Shown here one piece after another: positions 34,907 through 48,200 of a DNA stretch of 64,000 nucleotides. Every line of letters starts with the position of its first letter. Within the stretch, counting starts at the first letter, position 1. The position numbers were made by a program, and so were the translations under genes. The notes under the pieces were generated by a model. The model saw only the letters and a program-made list of their open reading frames with translations. It searched no databases and was not told the DNA's origin. This DNA comes from Cyclospora cayetanensis (Eukaryota > Apicomplexa > Conoidasida > Eucoccidiorida > Eimeriidae), in NCBI RefSeq assembly GCF_002999335.1, contig NW_020312657.1, positions 1 through 64,000 on the forward strand, written 5' to 3'.

Positions 34907-37006
34907 TTTCCGCGGTATACTGACGGCGTTTCCACCCCTCGTGCTTCCTGGTAGAGTCCGGGTTGCAGCCGTTCATACGGCGTCCAGTGGTTCTTTGAAT
35001 CGGGAGTCGTAAAATACTGCTAAAGTTGCAGAAGAAACACGATCTCCAACTCCTTGCGATGAATGCATGTACGGCTTTTATTAATGTTCGGGTATTCCCT
35101 TCGCGAGTGCCAGAGGGTGCCCTTAATAAAGTGTGTTTGCGGGCTCCTTGTAATACACCACAGTGACCCCGTGCCGATTCCTTGCCCCTGCTGCTTTTGG
35201 AGCCAGACCACGGACTACTTATGGAAGCACGACACCGCTATTTTTTGCAAGATTTGAGGTTGTTTGGGGTGGTTTTATCTACTAGTTACCAATTTGTTGA
35301 AAGAAATCGAGCGATCCCTCTGCACGGTCTTCTTGAGGCATTCCCTGCCTACAGCGGCATCGGTGTGCGGAACAGAAGCTGTGGTCTGGACAGCTCTGGA
35401 GTAACGTAGGGAAAAGCTGTAACGTAGCTGTCTTTAGGCTTGTCTTCCTCTGCTTTGGACGCCATGCGGTTCATTCTTCTTCACTCATTTCAGTGCCTTG
35501 CTGTTTCCAAGCACCGAGTTCCCCCAAGATGCTCGTCTTGCTTCTTCCCACACGCTCAACTGACCGCCTGATTCGCTTGCGCCCCAGCATTTCAGCGCAC
35601 ACAAAGCTTCTAGCCATTTTCCTGGAATCCCTTACCAGCACACATCCTGTTCGCATATTGTTCCTTCGTACGAGCGTGCTCTGCTTACCTTCAGGGTTGC
35701 TGCAGGGGGGTCAAAAGAAACACGGCGACAACCACAGGGACGCTGTGCTCGCCCCCCCTTCCTAAAGCCACAACCTGCAGCCCTATATAGGCACCCCTTT
35801 TTAGCGAAAGCTTGCCAGCAGGCTGCCGCAGCTAGCTGTACGCAGTGAATGTCGCGCCCTGACCGTAGTGTATGCACAGATTAGTGCGCAGCGACCCCAC
35901 GGTTTCTCCGAGTGCTTTGGCTTCCTTTTTGATACCGGAGCCTATTAAAGAGCAAAGCAAGGCCTTCTACAGCACCATTTTGAAACGACGGCCTGCTACT
36001 GCGCTGACTGGGGGGGTTTAAGCCTTCGCAGAGGGGCAAGCAGCAAGGGCAGCCAACCACAAGAACTGCGATTTGTTCGTACTAGACGGCAATCGGCCTG
36101 CCCTTAATAGTAGCATTAGTTGCCATACCAGCCGTAACGGTGGCACCTGGCGCAGTAGCAGCAGTGGTCCCACAACAAGGAAAAGGGGTCGGGTGTCTTC
36201 TCATCGCGCAGTGCTTGCCGTTGGCGATTTTTCAGCGACTTGTGGTTCCTTAAAGGCGCTATTAGGGGTTTGCAAGCCTACGTGCGGCTGTAGACAGGGG
36301 CACCTGCATCCACTCTCTCTCCCAAAGCACTCGCACAGGGGCCCTCCTACTCAGCAGCTGAGCATGATCTGGGTTTGCGATCAAAGCTGTACCCCACTAA
36401 CTTCGAGCATAAAGGTTCCATTGTACTCCTCTTTTTAGCGCCTCCTCTACTTGGCCTGTCTACGAGGCACTATTTGCAGAGAGCAGCCGCTGGATCCCTG
36501 CCAGTAACTCTCTTTAGCGGTCCAGAGGAAACAAACACGAAACTTTAAGAGGGCTGCCTGTCTCGGCAAGCCTTCATGGCCAGAGGGCGCAAGATGGAGC
36601 GCCTGCGTTCTCCGTGTGCTGTGAGGCAAACAACTAACCAAAGCAGGCCCCTAGTGACGTTTATGGTGTCTGGATGCAGCGGCTGCGTGTCTCTATTGGC
36701 TTTGCTTCTAGCTGCCCAAAATACTTTTACGCCTTTCGAATGACCTCAAGCACGCCGGTTCTTTGCATACCCGCTTTGCTGCTCGATTTTCTCTGCTGCC
36801 GACCCTACTCTGTATTTGCAGCTAAGAACTAGTAAAGGTTTGATTACTTGGTCTGTCCGTTCGTGCATGTGTATTGATTGCAGAGCAACTTTAGCTCGAT
36901 ACAACAAGCACAGTGTTAAGTGCGTGTGCGCAAGATGCTATGTGCAGCTAGATATGAATGCCTGGAATGCTTCGAGGGTGCACCAAAGCGCAACCAAGCT
37001 GCGCCT

Positions 37007-37059
37007 TGCTCTCTGTCTCTCTCTCTCTGTCTCTGTCTCTCTGTCTCTGTCTCTCTGTA
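37007..37059. repeat. TCTC/TCTG microsatellite
   Basis: CTCT units interrupted by regularly spaced TG, about 50 bp, not in a recognised gene. Confidence 0.85.
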
Positions 37060-37878
37060 ATGCCGGTGCCCCTAGAAGCCCAGGCAGGGAAGAAGGGGGG
37101 CCTTATAGAGAAGCACTGCCTAATGTTATCTTCAAAGTGTCCATTAAGCCTCGAGTTGAATGTCTGCCCTCGGAAACTGTATACGGACCGTTATACAGGT
37201 ACATTGAGTCCTCTTGACTACGGAGCTACTCTGTAAGCGAGGTCGTAGTGTGCACAGCGAAGGCCGCTTTGCATTCGACTTCGCTCTCTTCCCGCCAACT
37301 AATTACGCTGCAGGATTCCCGAGAGGCCCTTCTCTAAGCAGCCCCCTTCCTTGATATAGACCTCTTAATCTCCCCCAAAATACAAGACTTTTGAAAGCTT
37401 CCCGTCAGCAGTGTCTGTTCCCCTTGGGTCCTGTGGAAAGACCACCCCTCAAAAACTTCACAGTGAATTGCCGAGGCTGCTGCCTCTTCCCTTGCGTGCC
37501 AGTCGTGGTCGGTTGCTACACCCCACTTCGCCACTCGCGATTATTGCAGGCAGAGGCACTAGAACTCCAACAGCTTCCATATGCGTCCACCAATCAGTCC
37601 CCTTGCCAAATCTTGTACTGCCAAGTCAGTTGAGATGCTTTCCAGGAGGCAACCGCAATGCAGAAGACATTCCTCGCAACAGAAGCCCACCAGCACCCTT
37701 GCCGTCGTTACAGCTAAGGGGCCACTCCCCCTCTCCAAGGAGCGCAGTCTGCCCACCCCGCTGCGCTTCTTGGCGAACAAGTGCCGCTACAGGAGCAACG
37801 CAGAGTCACCGTCGGTGTCAATGGCAGAAAAACCGACTGCCACTGTGCTATAGTCTAGCGTGCAGTCCCTGCCTCCGC

Positions 37879-39453
37879 TTAAAAAAGATTTGACTTCCTC
37901 ATAACCCTAAGAAACTCTTCTTCGTTGATTTCCCCATCCCCATCCCTGTCCGCCTCGTCTATCATCTGCAAAGGCACACACAGCTACGATGATTCTGAAT
38001 TCCACATATACACATATACACACACATATAAATGTGCACACATACCTATACACATATAGATATATATCATGTACATATTCGTAGAGATACATGCACAAAT
38101 GCAATTATCTGCTTCCTGTTGCTACGAGAGAAAAGCTTCTTCAAGAGGCATTATTAGTTTCTGTGCTTGAAAGCTGCTCTTTTTCTACAATAGCCTCTCT
38201 TGACCTCGCCTTCCCCGAGCTGCCTCCATGGAGCTTTGCTCCCTCTCCTGCACATGAGTAACTCCGTACGGCTCCCTGCTAGACCTTCCCCCAGCGATTC
38301 CAGCATTCTTCCTACCTCTTGTATTTCTTCATCCGAGATGTTCTCCCCAATTTCCTTCGCAACCCGTTTTAAATTCTGCATCCCATCGCATGCGCAGTCA
38401 CAGTTGCTGCCGAGCACGCTGTAAAAGCAGGGAAAAGAAGAGGGCAGCACACCCCAGCCAGAAAGGCGCGCAAACGGCAACCCCCGTCCGTTTAAAGCTA
38501 AAGCGGCGCTTGTAAAAAAAGCGATCAAGGGCAAGAAAACAAGGATGCCACTGCAGCACGAACGCGCAATGCACACCTTGAACGTTATCTTGCCGGTGCC
38601 GTCGTCGTCAAAGAGGCGGAAGGCTTTCAACATCTCTTCCTTCGGATCTCGAGCTAGCTGCACGACAGGATAAACAGTATGACCCGCTGCTCTTGTAATG
38701 TCTATATAAACAGATATATGTATGTATCTATATATATATATATATAGATGTAGACATAGATATATATATATATGTATGTAGGTATAGAAATAAATATAAA
38801 AAGGGATACATATCAATATACAGATCTACATACAGATATAAAATTGCATATAGTTATAGATATCAAAGGAGGGACTGGATTCACCTGGGTTCGGAGTGTG
38901 TAGTGTGCGTGAATCCGTTGCGACACCACTACCCCACCACTTGAATGCGGCTCACCAGCACCAGCAGAGGGTCCCCCAGCGCTAACTCACTCACAATTTT
39001 TTGAGTCATCATGGAGAGGAATTCGCTGAACTCAATTGTGCCCGTGCCGTCTGCATCAGCGGCCGCAATCAGCTTTCTTATCTGTAACAAGCGAACCCAC
39101 ATGCATTCAAGAAGGCAGGCAGTAGGGAAAAAGCGGTGAGCATGCGTGTGCCACGCCACGCCACGCCACGCCACGGCTTTTGAATGCACGCACACTATCA
39201 GCCAGCTGTACAGACACCCAAGAAAACATCGTACTTCTTCTCGCTTAGGCTCGAAGCCAAGGGCCCGCATTGCAACCTTTAGTTCCTTCGCATCTATACA
39301 TCCGGATCCGTCGGTATCAAACAAATCGAAAGCATCCCTTATTTCCTGCTTCTGCTCCTCCGTCAACTCACGGCGAGGTGGTACCCCTGGAGCTCCGCTG
39401 CGGAGGCTCCCAGGGGCCCTTCCTGCACCAGCAGGCTGCGTGCGCCGACTTAG
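37879..39453 (-). CDS. Centrin (EF-hand calcium-binding protein), 5' end unresolved
   Basis: Centrins act at centrosomes/basal bodies and the cell-division machinery of coccidia. Exons: 39453-39235, 39081-38995, 38657-38577, 38375-38316, 37965-37879 (stop). Every junction is phase 0. EF-hand 1 is in [17 protein letters not shown] followed by [15 protein letters not shown], a centrin signature. EF-hand 2 is [17 protein letters not shown]-hand 3 [15 protein letters not shown], then [20 protein letters not shown], and EF-hand 4 is [20 protein letters not shown] with the C terminus RKSNLF. All four loops keep acidic ligands; in loop 2 position 5 is Thr and position 1 Asp. The segment before EF-hand 1 ([14 protein letters not shown]) is the usual variable, basic N terminus. 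The initiator ATG must lie in another exon above 39453, beyond a CA-repeat intron, and was not found. Confidence 0.9.
38700..38792. repeat. TA/TAGA microsatellite in a centrin intron
   Basis: TATA and TAGA/TATG units just upstream (minus strand) of the exon 38657-38577. Confidence 0.8.
39151..39175. repeat. Five copies of CCACG in a centrin intron
   Basis: Perfect pentanucleotide repeat between the exons 39235 and 39081. Confidence 0.9.
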
Positions 39454-39471
39454 CTGCGTCGTACAGACAAC

Positions 39472-39602
39472 GACCACACACACACATGCACATACATACA
39501 CATACACACACATACACACACATAAACATGCATACACATAAACACACATACACATATATATTTACGTACATCTACATACACACATGCGTATATATAAATA
39601 TA
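39472..39602. repeat. CA/TACA microsatellite upstream of the first resolved centrin exon
   Basis: ACACAC and ACATAC units, then TATA. It lies in the presumed intron that separates the missing first exon from 39453. Confidence 0.85.
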
Positions 39603-39974
39603 TGTCAGATCCCTCCTTTCGTACATTGCCAGGCTCGCTGCTGCTGCTCAAGTGATGTTGCCGGTTCTACCAGGGTTTCTGCTGCTGCAGGCGTTCTCGA
39701 GGGAGCCAGACTCCCCCTTCCCGCCGTCCTCCACCCCTGCTGCTGCCTCAGCTACAACTGCGCGCTCAGGGAGAGCGGAGATCGAGAAACACGCGAGAAG
39801 ACGCAGAGAGGCCACACGCTGCGAAGCCCATGCCATCGATGCATGCAAGGTCACTTGGTAGCGGCACTTATCCCGGCGCTGGTGGTGCGTGCTGTCTGCA
39901 GGCAGCGTTTGACGCCTAGAAAGCGAAAGATCTGTCGAAGCGACTGCGAGAATACAAGGGAGTGTTGGCTTGTC

Positions 39975-40771
39975 TCACCATCTCCGAGGAAATGCCACGC
40001 GAGAGGCGACACAGCCTTCAGCAGCAGCACCACCCCTACTACCCCCGGCGGCGGCAGTACGCAGGCCCTCTGTCGGTGTTTTCCAGACAGGAGTGCTCCA
40101 AAGGCGAGTAAGACGCGAAACTCGTTTTCTTAAGTCCTTTAAAGTAACCTGAAAATCCACCCTGCGCCAATGGACTGGGGTTCTGGGAGGTGCAATGAGC
40201 CGTGGCAGCAGTAGCACCAGCAGGGCCCCCCCCTTCCAAAACCGTTGCGAACGGGGGAACACAAGAAAATGTCCTTTATTCTTCTCTCTAAAGCAAACAC
40301 AGTGCAAAAAGCTTCTTTTGAATGGTTCTGAACTTCCTTTGCGGACTGGCGCGTGCGGTTGCTGCAGCCTCGCAAGCTCTAAGGGCTGCAGGTACACCGG
40401 ACGCCGCAGCTGCCGTCACAGCAGCAGCAGCAACAACTTGCGAGCTGCAGCAGCGAAAACAAAGGAAAAGACCGTTGCCTCGTCCTGTTAAGGGTATTTT
40501 GATTAGTTCTCGAGTTTAGAGCGACTCCTCTACCTTCGGAACCGGAAGCAGCGGCAACACTGCGGCTCTCTCTCTTCCTCTCGGGGGACCTCGCTTCTGC
40601 GCATAGGAGGGCAAGCAGTGCACGCCTCCGTGAAAATAATGCCGCATCAACCGACACAGCGGAGCGTGGAGCTGCTCTTCTTGTTCTATCTGCGTCTGCC
40701 GCCGCAGTAAGACCTCTCCGTTTCAGCCGCTGCGGCTGCTGCCCTGCAGCAACGCGGCTCCGCAGTACCAA
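39975..40771 (-). CDS. Possible small basic protein, two-exon candidate
   Basis: Two minus-strand pieces look protein-like. The first (start ATG 40771) has an Arg/Ala-rich N terminus (MVLRSRVAAGQQPQRLKRRG) and continues to a donor-like GAAG|GTAGAG near 40529. The second, in the frame 40397-39975, contains FKRSFLHCVCFREKNKG and VTLKDLRKRVSRLTRLW. Phases can be made to fit. No family is recognised. The pieces could also belong to the missing 5' exon of centrin, which lies just downstream on the same strand, or be chance frames in GC-rich DNA. Confidence 0.25.
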
Positions 40772-41183
40772 GTGCAGCAGCAGCAGCGGCGAAACAGCAG
40801 ATCAGCCAGAGACTCCGGCAGCGGCAGCGCTGCAGCAGAAGGACCGCGCGGTGTGTCGTCATGCTTGCTGCTGTGAAGCGCAGCAGCAAGACACATTTGC
40901 ATGCGCCCCCTCATGTGCATACGCATGCTCATACATACCCGCACACACCCACAAACGGACAAACGCATGGGCGTACACACATGCGCATCCCTTTCGTATT
41001 GCACGCGCAGACTTTTTGCCGTCCAAGCCACAAGCAGGAAATCCAGCTCGAATAACTGCAGCAGACAGTAGCTGCCCTAGTACATACCTACCTACCCACC
41101 TACCTCGAGGAGCTGCGATCGCCACACGGGAGTGCCCTCGACCTCTCCTCCGCATCCGATGCATGCGCCATCCTGACTAGAGG

Positions 41184-42169
41184 ATGTCTCTCTCGGCGAG
41201 CATGCCTCTGTTTGGGGGCTCTGAGGCAGAAGAAGGCGGGTGTGCCTACTACGGAGATGCGGACTGTCCATCCTTGGCTGCCTACTTGTTGCAGTTGCTG
41301 CACTGGTGGCTGCAAGTTCTACTGCAGCTGGGGATAAAGAGCAGCAGCTACGTGGGAGCCTCCGTCTTCGCCTCTCTCTCGCGCATGCCTTCTCAGCTCC
41401 TGCAGATATGCGTGTCGCTGGGAGGCGCCCTCCTGCTCGTCCTCCTGATTTCGCTCGTCTACTGGCACTGTCGCGTCAGCCGGTACAACACCCCCAGCAC
41501 TCCGAGGGGCCCCCAGGGGCCCCCCCTGCGGCACCCCGTGCATGCATGGGATGGCTTTGCTTCGGCGTCCAGCCCCAAATACTGCTGCATGTGCAGGGAG
41601 CTTATTTCCGGCTTTCTGATCTACAGAAACAAGGGCTGGGAATGCTCCATCTGCCGACGCGCCTGCCACGCAACCTGTCTCGCTGCATGCGACTCTCTGC
41701 CCTGCAAAACGCCCGCAGCTCCAGCCGCCGCGGCAGCCGCCGCCTTTTCTGCGGCTCCCGCGCTGCGACATCAACTGGTGGAGGGGGCGCTCGCTGCCGA
41801 CGCCGTTTGTTGCTGCTGTGGGCTTGCATGCAGCAGCACCTTCGGCTTGGATGGCATGCGGTGTCTGTGGTGCGCGCGCACTGTCCACTCAGAGTGCCTT
41901 TCCCTCTTGCCAGCTGTCTGCGACATGGGGTCGCTCCGCCTGCTGATGCTCCCCCCCGCCGCCGTAACGCCTCTCCTTTCCGCCGCAGCCAGCCCTCACG
42001 TGCTCCTAAGGCTTGCTGCCGCGCTCAGAGAGGGGGGGGGGGTGGTTGCTGCCATGAGGGGCCTGCGCAGCATGGGCATGCTGCTGCAGCAAAGCGTCTC
42101 ACGTCAGATGAAGCGCATCAATGCCTCCCTCATGGGGTCCCTTAGGAATGCACGTGGCGGCAGCGTCTC

Positions 42170-42205
<36 letters not shown>

Positions 42206-45200
42206 ACAAGAACAGCAGCAACAACAGCAGCAACAAGAACAGCAGCAACAAGAACAGCAGCAACAAGAACAGCAGCAACAAGAACAGCAGCAACAAGGAC
42301 AGCAGCAACAAGAACAGCAACAGCAGCAGCAAATGCAGCAAGAACAGCAGCAACAAGAACAGCAACAGCAGCAGCAAATGCAGCAAGAACAGCAGCAGCA
42401 AGAACAGCAGCAGCAACAGCAACAGCAGCAGCAACAGCAACAGCAGCAACAGCAGCAGATGTCGGTGGACGACGACGCTGGGGGGGGTGCCGATGGAGGC
42501 ATCTCCGAAAGGAGCAGGGTAAAGCCTTCTCCTTCTCCACCAGAGTGTTGCAACACTTCAGCAGCTCCAACTCCTGAGTCTGCTTCTGCAGAGACGGGGG
42601 CGTCTGGCACAGGAAGCACCAACAGCGCGGATGTCGAGACAGCGGCTTCAGACGCTGCCGCTGGAGCAACACCCCCGCTCCCCCGGTGTAGCGACACCTC
42701 CAACCCTGCGACTGCAGACTCCGTTGCCTCTGCGTGCTGTTCGGAGTCTCAACAACAACAGCAACAGCAGCAGCAGCTGACGCCCTCATATCTGAACCAG
42801 CTGTCTTTGCAGCAGCACAGACCGCAGGATATCTTGAGAGCCTTGGGAAAGCATCTTGAAGGCTTCAGAGCGCTCGCTGGGGGAACCGAAAGCAGTGGCA
42901 ACAGCGGCGCCAGCAGCTGTCCATACACCAGCGGCGATAGCGACAGCAGCAGCAGCAGTGGCGGATACAGCAGGAGCTCGAGTCGCATGTCGTGCTCCTC
43001 CTGCAGTCGCAGCAGCAGCAGCCACAGGCACGTGTGCCACCACTACCAGGAGCAGCAACAGGAGCAGCAGCAGGAGCAGGAGCCCTCTTCCCTGAGACTC
43101 CGAGCGATTCGCAATCGGCAGCGTCGTTCAGCCTCCCCTCCCGAATCTCCAGATGCAGCGGATGCTTCTTCTGTGCGCGATCCAGTCGCATCCCCCGCAG
43201 TCCATGCAGAGGAACGCGCCGTGAAGAGGCTTTTTGCTTCCGCCTCGAAGGATGAAGCCAGCAGCAGCAGCAGCAGCAGTAACAACGGCAAGAAAGCGCG
43301 CATCGCGCAGCTGCAGCAGGCACTGGCGGAGATCCTCCCACCCAAGGCTCCCGTGTGGCGTCTAAGAGGACAGCCTCAGAGACTGCTGCATGGAGCGGAG
43401 GTGACTCCCGTTCTGGTGTTTGTCAACTGCAAGAGTGGTGGTCAAGTGGGCAGAACCCTCTACAAGGAGCTCCTCTACAGGCTGAATCCTCTGCAGGTGC
43501 GTTACCGTGGTGCGAATTTGCTGCTGAATTTCTCCGGTGTATGTGTACGTGTGTGTGTGTCTCTCTCTCCCTCTCTGTGTGGGGCTTGCTCGGGCCTCCA
43601 GAGAGAGACTCCAAAAACGCTGCATGCACGCATGCATGCACGCACGCATGCATGCGCACCCCGTGACTGGAAACAGGCAGGAACGACTCGCCTGCGCCGT
43701 CTGTTGGTGTGGAGAAACATGCTCCGATCCTGTCGCTTTCCTTGCCAACTTACGCCTCCTGCCGCAGGTTGTAGATATCCAAGCGGAAGAAGGTCCAGAG
43801 CGTGCGCTGCATCTCTTTAGGCCCCTCGCGCTCAGAAGGAGACTGCGCGTCTTAGTGTGTGGGGGAGACGGCACTGTGGGGTGGGTTATTGATGCCATAC
43901 AGAAGGTGTATCGCATTCCCCAGAAGGAGAACGCCGACTCTCCTGCGAGATTGCAGAACCTCGATGACTGCGGGGTTGCCAGCCAGAAGAAGCAGACTGC
44001 GCAGCAGAGCTTGCCTTCTGCTTCTCAGAGTAACGCCCCCTCAGCCACCACTACTACTGCAACTGCTACTGGTGGTGGTGGTAGTAGTAGTAGTAGTAGT
44101 ACCCGATCGGGGGGCCCCCCCCCAAGTCATACGCATTGCCGACTCTGTCGCCAAGAAGCAGGCGAATCTGAGGAGCAGCAGCATGAGCAGCATGAGCAGC
44201 ATGAACATGAGCAGCAGGAGCAGCAGGAGCACCAGCATGAGCCCCAGCCTCTGTTCTTGCAGGAGCAGCAGAAGCAGAAACAGCCTTCCGCTTTTGTGCC
44301 GGTGGCAATTTGCCCCTTAGGAACCGGAAATGACTTGAGCAACGTCTTAGGCTGGGGTATGAGTTTTGACGGCGATATTGTAGAGGTATGCAGAAAAGGC
44401 ATTCCTTCGTCAGTACTGTGGCTCACGCTGCCGGCAAGATTCTGTCTTGTGCATGTATGGCGTGCCTACCTACCAAATACGTATATATATATATATATAT
44501 GTATCTATATATATGTATCTATATTTCTATTTCTACATAGATATTCTGCGCTTGTTTTAGCATCTTCTGAAGATCCGGAGGGCAGTTCCTTCAGCCCTGG
44601 ATATATGGAATGTGGAAGGTGAGGAACCTTTTAGGATGTTGTTGCATGTGCGATTCTGGCATGAAACACACGTTGCAGTGCTGCCAGCCGCTCTCTGTTG
44701 GTTGGAATAAATACTCCTAGATAGGCTACACAGTCAGTAGTTTGCTTGAACCCCCCCCCGATCACCACCTCTCTATTCCCACCGTCGAATCTTCTGCCTT
44801 CTGCTTCCTCACAGCTACAGTTGCTCTTGCGGCTGCTTCTCACATGGGTGTTTTTCTTCGTGGCGCAGTGTCTGGAAGCAGTGGCCGTCTTGTGAGCAGC
44901 ACATTCTCCAACTATTTAGATGTCGGTGTCGCTGCTCGCATTGCCCTCAAGTTTCACAGACTGCGGGAAGGCAATCCCGAGCTGTTTCAGTCGAGAGTAA
45001 GTATTAAGCCTCCAGCACACAAGGCGATGCATAACTGTGTTGCCTTTTTGCAAACGCTTTTCAACGCTTGTGCTCCTCCAAAAAGAAGGCTTCTGGCCGT
45101 CCCTCATGCTGTTGGTCATCTTTCTAGCCGCAAAAAGGCAGTTTTGCGGCATGCATTTTGTCAGCAGGGGTGTTGCTTGCTTCCATGTGTATGTTTGTGT

Positions 45201-48200
45201 ATATGGAGCTGTCTGTATAGCCGTCTACGTGTGTTTGTGTGTGTATATATATGTATTATGTGTGTATGGGAACTGCCGCTATGAGTGCAATCTCTTTGTC
45301 TGCATATCATTCTACGTTTGTGTGTATATATATGTATTATGTGTGTATGTATGTGTGTATGGGAACTGCCGCTCCGCGTGCTGTCTGTTGCTCCTCATCT
45401 ATCTATCTACGTGTGTGTATGTGTATGTATGGGTGTATGGGAGCTGCCGCTATGAGTGCAATCTGTTCGTCTGCATATCTGTCCACGTTCATGTGTACGT
45501 ATGTACTGTGTGTATATATTATGTGTGTATGTATGAGTAAGGGAATTGCCGCTTCGCATGGTGGCCGTTCATGGGGCAGGTGGACGCGTGACGCTGCTCG
45601 AGCTTCCGCTTGCCTCTCCAGAGGGCTTCTTTTCACGCGCATATGTCACATAGGATGCCGCTTGTGTGTCTGCATGGACGCTTTTCAGCTCGGAAATAAA
45701 TTTCTTTATGGCGAAGTTGGATTCAGAGACTTTTTGGGGTCTCGTGCTGCTTCCCTTGAAATTCAAGCCCTTTTTTGTGATGGGCAGGAGGTTCCACTGC
45801 CGCCTCAAGGAGTCGAGGGCATTTGCATCGTGAATATTCCGAGTTTTGCAGGTTCGCTGGAGGCGTTGTTGCTCTTGGTGGTGCTGCGCTGCTTATAGTC
45901 CCTCTTCTGATGCTGTGTGTCTCCCAGCCGGTGTACATGCACACATGCTTGCATGCTGCGCTGCAATTTTTTGAGTCTCGCATGCGTTTTTTCGTGCTGC
46001 ACTGAGAGGAATGGGCAGTGCGAGCCGCCGATGATCATCACGATCTTGCAGCGCAGCAGCAGCAGTCGCGACAGCAGCCTTTTGCGAGCTGCATGCACGG
46101 CGTGTCTTGCATGCGGCCTGCAGGGGGTGTCATGTTGTGGGGCGACGCGGAGCCTCAGCAGCAGCACGTGATGCTGCCTCACGAGCCACACCACTACACC
46201 AACCCCCTCCACCACCACTCGCGCATGACGAGTTTTAGCCGCGGAATCTCCTCGGATTCGTCTTCTTCAGCCATGGAGGTGGACAGACAGTGGCGAAGGC
46301 ACTGTCACACACACAAGCGTCGGCGTGGTGCAGCCGCGGGAGGTGCTGCTCCTGCAGCTGCCAAAGCTTCCCGCGCTGATTTCTGCACTGCCGCTTCTGC
46401 TCCTCCAAGCCCTGGACAGCAACGAGCTGCTGCAGCAGCTCAGCTGGCTGCTGGAGCGCCTCCCCAGCCTCCGCTGCAGCGGGATGATGGCGAGCAGTGT
46501 GCTGCGCGAACGCCACAAGCAACCCCACGAGATAAGGAGATGCGGAGCCGCAGCGACGGCTGGACTCAGGAGGAAGAGGCCACACTCAGTGGAGATTATG
46601 CGCAACAGCAGCAGCTGCAGCAGCAGCAGCAGCTGCAACAGCAGCAGCAGCAACAGAATCGACGGCGGAGGCTGCAGGATCCACCTCTTTCTTCCCGCAT
46701 TCGAACGCCATCGGGGGGCGCAGGCAACAGCCTGGGAGTCAGAGATCAGCAGCCTTCGACTGCCTCTCATTTGCCATCTCTGGCAGCGCGACTGCAGCAA
46801 CAACAGCAGCAGCAACAGCAGCAACAGCAGCAGCAGCAACAACAGCACTTTGGCCATTGGAAGCCGCAGAAGATTGACGACGGACTGATTGAAGTCGTCG
46901 CCTTCAAGAGCCTATTCCATCTAGGCCAAGTTCAGGTGTGTTGCGGCTGCTGCATGCTCTTGCTGCTCCTGTGGTGTGTCCGCAATTCATGCTGTGTCTT
47001 CTGCTCTACGGGTGCTTTGTCTAGGTGTGCACAGGCAGTGCTTTCTATTTGTGAGCCTGTGCCAGATGAACACGTGTCTGTACTCAAATGCCTACACACG
47101 CATAGTTTGCCTTTGCCTGAGTTCCTTCCTCCCTGCGCCCTTTCCCCTTGACAAGGCAGCGTCCTTCTCCGCGAGTCTTCTCCAACAACTCGTGTCATTG
47201 CGCCATTGCTTTTGTTGCAGGTTGGTCTGGCCAAGGCTGTGCGCCTGTGTCAAGGGCGCAGCGTGTGCTTGCACGTCAGAGGATCGTTGCCGCTGCAAGT
47301 TGATGGGGAGCCGCAGCTGCTGGAGGGCAGCTGCCGCATAGTGATTACCCACAAGTGAGTGGCAGACAGCATTCGAAGAAGGAAGCGAGGCACTGCTCCC
47401 TGCTGCTCTGGCTGCGCCTTCCTGTGCCTTGACCACAGGCTGTGAAGGCGGGGAAAATACTCTTTCGAGGTCGATCGAGGGCGACTGTTCTCTGATGCAG
47501 CATGCTCTGACAGGGGGGGGAAGGGGAAGGGGGGGCCCTGCATTCCTAGCAGCAGCCGCGTTGCAACTACTGCCTCTGTCGTCGAGTTCGGTGATGGTGC
47601 TTTTGTGCCTGTGCTGCATGCACAAAAGCCTGCAATTCTTATCGTCAGCTTCTTGGGGGTATACCCTTTGTCTATCAGCGCCGGCCGCTGCGTCTGGGCA
47701 AAGGTGTATGTATGTGTTCATGTAAATAGGCTTCTACATGTTGAGTCGTAGTGATGCCTCCGCATGTCACGGCGGCTGCAGTGCAGAGGTCAGGAGTAAA
47801 TTTTCAGCGCACGCTGGGTAAACACCAGCAGCTTTCAAGCAGTGTCCATACAGCCAATTGAATGCAATCCATTTGTGCTGCGTTTCCATCAGTTGTCAGG
47901 CCCCAGTTTTGGTCGCTTCCGAGAAGTCGCCTCGCATGCAGACCTTGTCCGTCGTTCAGGAGGTGAATTTCTTGCAGCGAAAATTCCTGCAGCACTTAAG
48001 CCTGATGCACTGAATGAACCCGAGTCGTTCCCCTCCTTCCTCGTCTTTCCCCTCCTTCCTCGTCTTTCCCCTCCTTCCTCGTCTTTCCCCTCCTTCCTCG
48101 TCTCTCCCCTCCCTCCTCGTCTCTCCCCTCCTTCCTCGTCTCTCCCCTCCTTCCTCGTCTTTCCCCTCCTTTCTCGTCTCTCCCCTCCTTCCTCGTCTTT

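Larger units (their letters stand above)
32899..37878. other. About 5 kb between the kanadaptin-like gene and centrin
   Basis: No gene with recognisable domains. It contains a CTGT/CT microsatellite (33352-33456), one long minus-strand frame (34124-34906, listed separately), a short basic frame at 35471-35617 and a TCTC/TCTG tract (37007-37059). Other frames look random. Confidence 0.5.

Noticed and set aside
42104..42789. Cys-rich, Leu-rich and Ala/Val-rich minus-strand frames
   Set aside because: Reverse reading of the CAG tract in DGK exon 1.
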